Source: Notamacropus eugenii (lineage: Eukaryota; Chordata; Mammalia; Diprotodontia; Macropodidae). From it: a DNA stretch of 64,000 nucleotides. The stretch covers positions 27,324,903 to 27,388,902 of the forward strand of contig NC_092878.1 in the NCBI RefSeq assembly GCF_028372415.1, given 5' to 3'. This document shows, piece by piece, positions 33,598 to 45,500 of the stretch. Position numbers and translations under genes: made by a program. The notes below the pieces were generated by a model. The model saw nothing but the letters and a program-made list of their open reading frames with translations. It was not told the origin of the DNA and ran no database searches. The first letter of the stretch is position 1; the number at the start of each line of letters is the position of its first letter.

Positions 33598-36500
33598 CTA
33601 AGGGAAAAGAGCGAAATACTCCTGCTTTTTCAACTCTTAATACTGTATTTAAAAACATTTTATACTTACTTGCAAGCAAACAGCTTAAATTATGTTAACA
33701 CAGTGCCCTCTAGTGACACTAACTAGTACTGAGGATGGAAATTAGTAAATTCATCCACACATTTTTAAGACAAGACCTGGAATGAATGTGTATATGGTGG
33801 CAAATAATTCCAGAATGCAGCCCCAGTGAGAATACTTGACCCCATGCAATGCCATCAATATAAAGTTTGCCATAGCACCTGGGAAACAGCTCAATGTAAT
33901 GAAAAGAAGACTGGTCTTGGAGTCAGAAAACCTAGCTTCAGGTCCTGGGACCAACCCTGACTGTGTGAAGATGGACAAGTCATTTATTTACTCTCTTAGT
34001 TTCAAGTAGGGATAACACTTGCATGAGCGGCTTCACAAGGGAACTGTAAGGAAAGTACTCTGTCTATCGTTTAAGGTAGAACAGTCAGACTCTGTTTTCC
34101 CTAAAAAATTCAGGAAGCTGAAGCCTACCCACAAGGAAAGTTGTGCCTACCTCTGTGCCTCCTAACAGATCTCCAGATCCTTCCCGATAGGTATTTAAGT
34201 ACGCATCCACCAGCGCAGTCAGGTCAGACATCATCTCATCCAGAAGCAACAAGCGAAGAGGCAGCAGATATGTCGTCTCCAGGGCTAGCACTTTCAGCAA
34301 GGAAGGTGGGAGAGGTCGCATAAACCATATTTCAGGATTTTCCTACAGCCATCAAAATAATGTCTTCTGAATTATAAGCAAATATTTAGGGCTAATATCT
34401 ACTTTTATCCATGTTTCCTTTACTTAAGGGGTAGCAGCTTCCTGAATTATTACCCAGTGCTTATTTGATAAAACTATTTCTTAATATTTCCTTATAAGGA
34501 AATATATCTCATGCTCTGCCTTCACAAATTTCCAAAGATGACAGAGAGCGAACTTCTAATCAGATAGAGACTTCTTCACTCAAAGCTAGGCCTAGAAAAG
34601 ATAAATGAACAAATCTTATGGTTCCTGTAGTAACGGCCTATGTAGGGATTATCAGATCTCCTCAGCAGCTGAAGAAGCAGCTGGGAAAATGTGGATTCCT
34701 ACTTCCTCAATTAAGAATCTTGCCCCACCACCCCCAAACTTGAAAACTGAATGCTTTCAGAGAACATCTCTTTGGAAATACAATAATACTGATCTTGGCA
34801 AGGTTACAAATATTTTCCAAAGCAGGAAAATTAAGAATTTGGTACTATCCATACTTTTAGAGTGCATCTAGCTCTTCCCTTATATAAACTAATCACCTAA
34901 TTCAACAAACACTAGAAAAACCAATACCAGGCAGTATATTCTTTAAAAGTCTCCACCAATCACCTGAACCATCTTTTGCTTGTCATCCAGGAAGGAGACA
35001 CATTTGGGGGACATTTTAAGGTGTCGAATTAAGCTCTCCTGCAAGGTGCTGATGCAATGTGGAAGAAAGCCACCTGTTTCCATGGAAAACTGAAGGACAT
35101 CAGCCACCTGTTATATTAAAAAAAAATAAAAAACCACCGCAAAGTATCTGTGCAGTGTGAAAACACTACAAAGCAGAATTACAAAAACACAGTAATGTAG
35201 TTAATATCTGTGTGACCTGGTACAGATCACTCTTTGTAGGTCTGACTAGGTGGGTTCTATAAGGTCCCTTCTGGCTCTAAATCTAGGATCCTAGCATTAT
35301 TCTATCACAGCATAAATGGTGTGATTTGAGAGACCACTACTGATATCTCAAAAAACTAATTATCCAGTTCATGAACTATCCTTGCTTAATACTTTTATTC
35401 TTGTCAAAGGCCACTAGTACTTTCATTAGAGACACAATAAAGAAGTAAAATTCAAGAACCAAATACGCTGTTTGTTCATTCAAATGAAGATTTGATAGAG
35501 AAGGTGGTTGTAATTAATGTTTAAAATAAACTTATCTACAAACTCCATTAGCACAGATAATAAGATCATAAAAAACTAAGTCTTTATAATACTTGCTTAT
35601 AATTCACAAGTGGCATCCTCTGAAGTGGACAGGACAAAAGGAAAATGACTAATGGGGCATTCAAGCTCAAGATGTTTAAGGTAATAAGAGAACATTGTGC
35701 TTCTGTTAGAGCTCTGTCTCAAGTCAGCAGATTCAGAAGAATTCCAGCCTCAGGTGACTTTAAAAACCTACAGATGTAACTGCTAATCCACTCCATCAGT
35801 GATCTCTGAAGGACTGCTGAGAAAAGGAAAGGTTCTATATAACAAGAAGGCAAATGTTCCAGTTTTCAAAGTCATTAAGAAGGTGGAATCTACATGGCAA
35901 AGAGTGGCAAGCTTGATTTCAGTTCCCAGAAAAATTCTAGAATGTTATTAAAGGTAGTGAATATCTAAAAAGAAAAATATGGCCTAGTCAAATCAGGTTA
36001 TAAAGGACTAACTTCAAGTCATTATTTGACACAAGGTTACTAGACTTGTAGAAGAGAATGTCATAAATAACTTTTACCTAGAAATCAAAGTACTTGACAA
36101 TCTTTCCTAATACTCTTACGGACAAGACAGATGGAAGCTAAACCACAAAACAGTAAGATAGATTTAGATTCCTGAGATGATGTCAAATTGTATGAAGGTC
36201 TTTAGTGAAATGCCCAAGAGTTCTGTTCTTGTTTCTCTACCACTTCACATTTATCAGTGATTTCAATAAAGTAGTCAACATCATGCTTATCACATCTGTA
36301 TATGACACAGAGCTGGGAGGGATCACTAACACAATGGAGAGCAGGATCAAAAAACTCTTGACAGACTAAAACAACGGACCAAATCTAACAAAATGCAATT
36401 ACTAAAGACAAATGTCAATTGCTACATATGAATTCAAACATTTCAACTTTCCAAGAAGAGTTTTCTTAAAAAGATGTCACCAGGGAAATATGAGATGCCA

Positions 36501-39500
36501 AATTATCAGTGTGATCTTAGGCTATACTGAGGATGGAACAGTGTTTAGAGCAAGGGAGGTGATAGCCCCACCATAATGTGCCCTGCTTAGACCACAGCCT
36601 GAAGACTGTTTTCAGTTTGGGGCTCCATGTTTTAAGGTGCACCGCACTGTTCTGAAACTGAAGAGCACCCACAAGAAGATAACCAGAACATAGGTTTGAT
36701 GTAAAGGAAACGTTTGTAATTGTCCAAAAGCTTCACGGGATGCCTCAAGAGGTACAGTGGAGGTCTCAAGGAAAGGGCAGATGAACAGATGAACAAAGGA
36801 TGCTGCAGAGGGAATTAGCAGCCTGTGAGTTCCCTTTCAATTCTGAGATCTTGTGATTCACCACCAGATTTCTAAATTTCTCTTTTTTACATGATGGGAC
36901 TGGGCATTTAGCATAATGAGGCTTTGACTTTATTTTTTGTCATATTTATTTCAAGAGAACTTTAAAAAAAGAATAATATACATCCTATACTAAAAAGTGA
37001 CTCATTTATTCTTCTTATTCAGAATCTGTTGTTTTCTATGGATACAAACCATCAAAATGCACATATTTCTATATACCTCTACATGCCAGAGGAGGTATAC
37101 AGTGAAACTGTGACAACAGTAATGAGCTGAAGGATACAGAGACCCATGCTGGAGTCTTGGCTCTGACACTTGCTACAAGGGTAACTTTAGGCAAATAAGT
37201 TCCCTCTCTGGGCACAGTACTACTGCACTCCCTGCCTCTCCAGGCTATGGGGAAACGTTTTGTATGGTGTGATGTAATATATCAGCTATTATTATTGCAC
37301 ACACCTGTGTGTCAAACACATTAGAAAGAACAATTCCATACTGATGAGAAAGGCAGTCAGAAAGCCAACGACAATCATGAATAACCTGAAGGACAAGAAA
37401 ACAAGGAGATCAAGAAGTGAATGACACCACAAGCTCCATTCTCAGACTACTCACCTTCATTCCATGTAGCAGGAGAGCTACTTATACCCACCTTCAAAAT
37501 CTTCCTATCTTCCAACACCATCTGAAGTCCATTATTGAAAGCTCGACTTCCCAGAACAAAAATGTCAAATAAGTAAATCCGACTACTTGTTGCCACCTAT
37601 AAAAAAACACAATCTAGACACATGAACCCCAGGACTGAGGAGCTGTGGAGAAAAGGGTTCAAGGACTGAATGGGAATAATGTGACAAAAAGTTTCACATC
37701 CATGCTTCTGTGCTATGGAATGTTTTTATAAAGGTTTTTCTAAACAGGAACCACAAATAATCTGGGCTATTTTCGAAGGAAAAAGATAAACATAGGGTTC
37801 TTTACATATAACCTTTTCTCTGTAAATGTTCAAACCCCATCTATGTTTTGACTATCTACATTCAGTGGTCTAGTTATCTCCCCCAAAAACAAAGAATTAG
37901 AATAAATGAGATACAGTATGTAATTGCTACTAGATAATAACCATATGCCAATATGAACCTAGTATTATGTTAGATGTCTGTCACTTAAAGTTTCACAAGC
38001 CAAAACCTCTATTTATCCAGATACTTACATTTTAAATAGACAACAAAAACTGGACAAGTGTCAATACAGCTTACAATATTCTGAGGTAGATATATCAAAA
38101 AGAGAGAAGTTGGTAACCAATTTCAAAGAAACCTTTTCTTTACCTGAAGCCAACAGAGTTTCCCATGACGACATAAATTAACTCCTTCAGCTGCCACGCT
38201 CAAGACACTCTGTTTCTTGATGTGCAGCATCTAGTAACAACCAAAAGAAAATGGTTCTGGAAATTCTCAGGCTAATCAACAAAAGAGAGGGATATTAACA
38301 GGACACAGGTTTTAGCAATGAAAGAATTTTCATATAAAATAAATGTCCACACTTTGATGAACCTGCTATCTTATAAAACTTGCCTTAACAAACCTGCATT
38401 AAGCATTACTTATTTCAGTGGTGAGGAACCTGCAGGCTCAAAGCCACAGGTTCTCCACCCCTGACTTACTTCCTTCATTAGTAAACTCAACAAAAAATCC
38501 TAACCTGGGACATGAGCCACATTTACAAGTCAGGATAAAAAAAAAAATAGAAACTGGTACAGCTCCCACTAGCAACAAATGCCATAGCTGTTTTTGCAGA
38601 GAAATTTCAATATTCAAGAGTCAACAATTCCAAATTCTACAATGCTGTTACTTGTATTTGTATATTGTCTTTCTTTTTTCAGAGGAACTAAAATGCTCTA
38701 CATTAAAGCAACATAACATGATACAGTGGAGAGAGCTCTGGATTTGGAGTCAGAGAACCTGTGATCTAATTTATCCTAGTTTGTTCATTTATTCTCTGTG
38801 AGACTTTGGACAAGTCATGTATTATCTCAGAAACGATTTCTTTGTCCATAAAACCGACAAAGGAAAGAGGAAGATAAGCAGGCAAGATGATTTCCAAAAG
38901 TCCCTTCCAGCTCTAAATCTATTACAATAATAATGAAAACAACAGAATTTGAAACATGTCTTCTTGTTGAGTGACTAAAGAGAACAGAATTGAGAACAGA
39001 ACAAGTCTCTTCGAATCTAGTACGCTCCAGAACGGACTCATGCTTCAAGTCTCAGGGGCTGGACTGCTTTCAAATTATAAGGTATCAATTTCAGGTTCCT
39101 TTTATTATAAACCAAAATGAACTCTGACTCCTGAAATTTCTCAAATTAACAAACTCTTGAGAAAAATCAGAATTGGCCAATGGACAAAACTATCTAAAAT
39201 ACTGCAGAACTCTGACCAGTAATGTTAAAATCCATAGGGCACAGAAGAGATGACAAAGAGTTATACAAGTAATACTTACAGCAGAACCAAACTTTTGTTG
39301 GAACTGATTAACTACTGTGTATGTCACATCTTCTGCCTCTGAATGAGAAAGACAGCATTACAGACAAATCTCTCCTTAACAATGTAATTGACCCTCCAAT
39401 TTTGGTCATATTCATACAATTTTGCAAATCTAAAAAAATTGCAAACCTAAAGAATGTTCATTGTTGTCTATCAAAACCTATCTATTATCCCCCCATCTAT

Positions 39501-42500
39501 ACTTTGAACATAGGTACAGAGAAAGAATACCAGTGACAATTTCCTCTCATATTTCAATGCTTTCATCCTTGTAAAGTCTAAAAAAATCCTCTTTGGTTTA
39601 GGCCTTGACTATTAATTTCACAATAATTCTCACAGAAACAGAAAATAATCTAGTCTTAAACAAATTTGGAAGCCAGGGCATGAACAAAAAAGTCCTTCTC
39701 TTAGACAAATGGCTGTCCCATCTGTCAGTTCTCATGATATTTTTCAGTTCCTAACTCCAGGTCTTATACTCTGTTGCACTATGGGTTTGTATTATATATT
39801 TAGTCTGTTTTCAATACCGTGTTATTTTATTATGGAGATACCCAGAGGAAACAATGCAGGTTAAAACTTTTGGCACAGAGAACAGACAAGAAAAATCTAC
39901 CTCCTTCCCTTCATTGAATAGACGTGGAGACTATGGGGGTGGCCTGTTGTTACACATGCCATCAGACAACATGTGGTTCTGAATTTTTTTTTGTTTTTAA
40001 AGTTTATTTTAAACTTAAGTACAAAATAAAAAAAGAAAAAACATTGCCATGTACACAGCAAAACAAAGGAGAAGATTTGATACAGAGCAATAAATATCCA
40101 TCTCAAGAAAAACCTATACAATGAGTAAAAGTTGCCCCAGCTTTTTCTCGCTTCCCTGTGGGTTTGCGTTTGTTCTCGTTGGCACTTTTACTTTATTCCC
40201 CTCCCCCCCCCCAAAGAAGGCTACAATTAGGTGAGGATATATGTGTGTATATGCATAGATATCTATAAACATAGACCCATACACTATACGTAAGACTATG
40301 CTATCTTTGTCTCTACTTGTCATCCGCTTCTCTGAAGGTGGATACCATCTTTGCTCGTATGTCCAAGTCTTTCCATGATTTTCTAAATCAATCAGTTCAT
40401 TTCCTACACACCACAGCAAGATTCCAACCCGATTCTATTCTGAGAGACTTATCTATTAAAGTTTTTTCCCAATTTTCTACATTCCTTTTATTCTTGGCTG
40501 CATAGGTTCTATTTATACAAAAAACTTTTAATTTAAAATAATCCAAATTATCCACTTTACACTCCAACAACGCTCTTACCTTATGATATGGTTTAAGGTC
40601 TTATACTCCTAGATCTGCTTCTTCTACATCTTTTCCCCAGGTTTCTTTGAAGTTCCTGACCTTTTGTTCTTCTAAATGAACTTTGTTACTTGGTTTTGAT
40701 TTTTTTTTTTTTTAAGTCTTTGTTAGAAGGGAAGGATCTTTGGGGGGAGAGGAGGAATATTGCCTTCATTAGGACAATCAACACTAGGCCAAGTCCTGAA
40801 AAGTTTTAAGCCATAATAAACCTCATTGTGGAAAATTCATAGTAAAAGATCCTGCCTTCCAGGCCCACTATTAATTACCTACCGGATGGACTGTATTTTA
40901 GGTCATTCAGCAAGGTGATGGTACGTGACTCAAGGGAAGAAGATGATGAATCATTCATATTCTGGTCTGCTTCTTTTACTATATCCATCCTTGTTCCTTC
41001 TGTACTTAGGTTATCCCTACATTAAGACAACACTCAGAGGCATTTATTCTCTGCTACCATTGATGTATACAAATTTTGTCTTGTATCAGTAGCATAGTAC
41101 TACAGGCCCTACAAGGGTAACCCTGCCCTTAGCACACCTGGCATATAGCAGATGCTTACTGATGGACTGAATCTAATAAAAAGGACTTAGTTCTTCCAGC
41201 TGACTCTCTTAAAAAAGAAAAATTACTTACAAAATGGAAAAAGCCAACCCCACATCCCCTATAATTTTTCTTATAGCTTGACAACTTTTCAGACAAGTTC
41301 AAGAAAAATTTGGTTGAACAAGACAGACTTTTTATCTTGACCAGGTTATATTAATGAACATATTCTTGAAACACCATGATTAAAAAAAATGATTCTTTCT
41401 CCATACCTGACAGAAGGTGTCTTTTCTCCTACTCCTTCCACATCATCCAGCAGTTCCACTAAAAAAAAAATCAGTTTCCAACAGTTCTCCTCATAGAAAC
41501 CATCATAGTCCCCTCTAAAACAAAACCCTGATCTTGTCAGCTTACACAAGAAACTCTGAGAGATATGCAATTTTATTGATGCCACTTCCCCTTCTTTCCC
41601 CAATGATCCTTCCCTTCCAACAAAGATTTTTTAAAAAATCAAAACCAAGTCACACTCTCTGATATCATTTGTAACAGAGCACCCTCATAATCTCCCCATC
41701 TACACAATGAAGGGAAGGAGGCAGTTTTTCTTATCTATTCTCTAGGCCAAACTTGGTCATTACTATTATAGTGTTCAATTTCATTTAAGAATTAGTTTCA
41801 TTAAGAATTACATATTTATGTACACTTATTGTCAGTTACCAGAAAGAAAGAATGAGTCACAATAAAATCAGCTCTGAATTTTCCACGTGGTTCAAGGATC
41901 ATTTGCTCCCTTGGATGGACAACTTCTCAGTTGTCCCAACAATGGCTGGGATCATCACTCTGTCCTTTCCTCCTCTGGGCTTTGTTGAAGCTTTTGTGGT
42001 CACTTAACTGAGTTCTAAGGCCCTTTCCCTTTATTCACCCACCACTCTTATACTACAAACTTTTCTATTATCTTATTTTAAGTTATCAAGATTTCTCTCC
42101 ATGGATGCCGACCAATGAATTACTTCTATTGAAACAACTCTTTTCAGAATTTACCAAATGCTCTACTAATTACTAATCAACCTTCCTCTTCCATGGTCTC
42201 TGCATAGCTTCCAGAAATCATGACCAATTCCTCCTACCGATTCTTTCTTTTCCCTAGATTCTCTTAACCTTGCTTTTTCTCTGTGCTCCTCTAATCTGTC
42301 TGACTATTTCTTCTCACTCTCAACTAATTTATCATACTGCTCCCATCTCTGAACCTCACATGTCTCCCAGGGCTCTATCTTGGAAGACTTTCTCTTCTTA
42401 TTATACCTTTTCTCCTTGTACGTGATCTACTCTTGAGTCCATTACAATACACACTCTTACTATCTCTTCTAAACTCTTGTCCTGCATCTTCAACAGCCTA

Positions 42501-45500
42501 CTAGCCATATCTGCCTCTAGAATTTCAAATCTGCATCTCTCAAAATCAATTTTTTCCCTCTTCTTCTAAACTTCCTAGTTTCTATTGGTAATTCCACCAT
42601 CCTCCCAAGTACTCAGATTCAAAACCTTGGAGTCATCCTTGACTTTTCCTCCTCCCTTATCCCTCACATACAATCAGCTGCCAAATCTAATGGATTCTAG
42701 CTCTCCAACATCTCTCCTCTTTTCTTTCTTCCTTTTTTCCATTAAAACAACTATCACTCCACTTCAGGTCCTTATTATCTCTTGCCAAGACAATTACAAG
42801 AAATTCCTAACTGGTCTTCCTACTTTTACTTGCTCTTTTCCTTGACGTAATTGTCAAAAAAAATAGTCTGACCATGTTATTCTTCTGATGATAAATGCTC
42901 AGCAGATTTCCTATTGCCTTTAGGATAAAATGCAGACTCCTTGGCCTAGAAATTCAGACCATCCAACACCAAACTTAACCTTCCTGAGTTCTGTTCACTT
43001 TACCTCCATTCGTACACTGTTTCAGGAAAACTGGATTACTTGCTATTTCTCCAAACTCAACATACTGCCTCCCACCTTTGTGCAGCCACACAGGTCAAAA
43101 TGCATAGTGGAATGCCCTCCATTTTAATTTTTTTGGAATTTATGTCTTCCTTTAAAGCTCATGTTAGGTGTCACCTATTCTTGCGAAGCATTCTGTAATC
43201 TACACAGCAAAAGTATTCTCTTCCTTTCAAATTTCCCTCTGACCACTTTGCTGTCACTCTCTGGTATCATATTTAATCTGTGCACATATATTTAACAATA
43301 ATAAATTTAATAATAATTTATAATAAATATGTAATAAGTGATTATACATAATAAAATTGTACATACATCCTCCAGCATGCCTCCCTTAGGGACAGAGAAG
43401 TTCTCATTTCTGTTTTATTACCTAGAATACTAAGACACTTGATAAACTTTTGTTGAACTGAATTTAACAAACGTACAGTGAGATCCTAAGCGACAATGCT
43501 TCAAAAAAAGTCTGAAGGCAAAACTAGAAATCCCAGTCACTTTATGTTTAATGAAATTTCCTTGGAGAGCATGAAAGCATTTCATAATCTTTCTTTTAAA
43601 AAATTATCGAGAGTCTAAGAAAATAAGTCCATTATAATAAAGTAATACTACCCCTTTATTCCAAATATTGGAAAATCAAACTTCAGTTTACTAACAGGGC
43701 AAATATCAATTTTACAGTTCAAGATGAAACACTCACCATTCACAATCTCATGGCCAAAAAACATCTTCACTCCTGGGACACTTCGGCCAGTCTCCAAATT
43801 CTTAACTACATTTTTTTAAAAGTTTTGTTAACAAAATATTATATATTAACAAGAAAAATAAACTGCCCCAAATCTATAAAATATCTTGCCACTTCAATCT
43901 AAGTTATATAACATCAAAGTACTATCATGTTATCTCTCAGAGGAAAAGTTAAAAATGAAAGTTAAGTTTCAGCCTTGATACCTATAATACTGAAAATATG
44001 GTGATCACAGAATACACCAGTAAGAACTAGACAGGCTGGTAGAATTGCAAAAACCATAATACTCTGTTGTAGACTCTTTTGTAGGTCAATTTAAAGGTAA
44101 CCTGTGCTCAATTCTGCCACACTAAGCTGACATAGTGCTAAATGCTCTTTGGGCACACAAATCTTAATTTTTATGAATAATAATCAGGTCAAATCACAGG
44201 TCTGAAATGTGGATGGGTAAAGAAAAGAAGCTCCAACATCAATTTCAAGATATTTAGGTTTTTTTTTGACGGGAGCACTAAATTACAGTACACAATACTG
44301 GCTGACGCTGACAAAACCTCCTTCCACCCTCACGTGCACGTCCAGGTACAAGCCTGAAAATTCAGTAAGAAGTCTGTATCTACGTCAGATGAGAGGAGGC
44401 TTTAACCTAGAACTGTCCTAAGGTAGCAGGCAATGCAGGCAGCTGCATTGATCCTAGAGTACCACTGATTCATATAGAATTACATGTTATCTGTGGTCTC
44501 GCTTGGTGTCCGTAACAGCCGTGTGAGTTCTTCATAAGCTTCATGTTGCTAATTAGGAGGCAGGTCTCAAGAACATACCCAAGGTCACACAGTTGTGGTA
44601 CAAGAATTAAAACCCGGATCTTACAATACTAACTACAAATCTCTCCCTACCGTATTACCCTTCAAAACAGAGGTGCTTCTCCAGGTTAAAAATAACAGCT
44701 CATATTTACAGCTTATATAAACCTTAAGGTTCACAAAGTGCTAATAATACAAGTACTACAGCCTTTTTCATAAATGAGGTACTGAGTTTCAGAGAAATTA
44801 AGTGACACATCTAGGGTCATATAGCAAATTAGCACTGGGGCCAGGGGCCACGATGTAATCCCATGTTTTCCTCCTTTGAACTGTGTTCCACTATACATTT
44901 TATAAATGGACTCTATTCCAAAAGTTCATTTGTAAATACACTCTGAAACTTGCAACTCACTTTTCCACAGAAACCATATTATAGCTAATCTGGAAACTAA
45001 AGCCACAAAAGCCTATTTACCACATATAACATGGAGAAGGAAATGAAAAACCACTCCAGTATCTTTGCCAATTAATCACCAAATGGAGTCACAAAGTGGG
45101 ACACAACTTAAACCACAATAAACATAAACACAGTCACACCAATACTGAACATCATTAACTACACTGTCCCTATAGGAACATATGTTCCAAGCTGCAACAT
45201 TCTGAGAATGCCTATGAGCAGCACAAAGGGATGCTCCTCCCATCAACCCCTTCTCCAAATTCAGTTGCACTGGAGATAGAGAAAAGTTCTCTTGCTGTGG
45301 AAGTATATCAAGAAGTCCCCTAAAATAATAATGGGTTTACATGTAAGATATATTCACATACAACAGGTATCTGAAAGCTAATTTCTAGACTGTTTATAAC
45401 GGACTATCCTGGGAAGTACCTTTCCTACATAACAAGAGTAAATGTTTCCCAAAAGGTTAAGAATGGTTATATAGCAAACTAGAACTAGACTTCGGGGACT

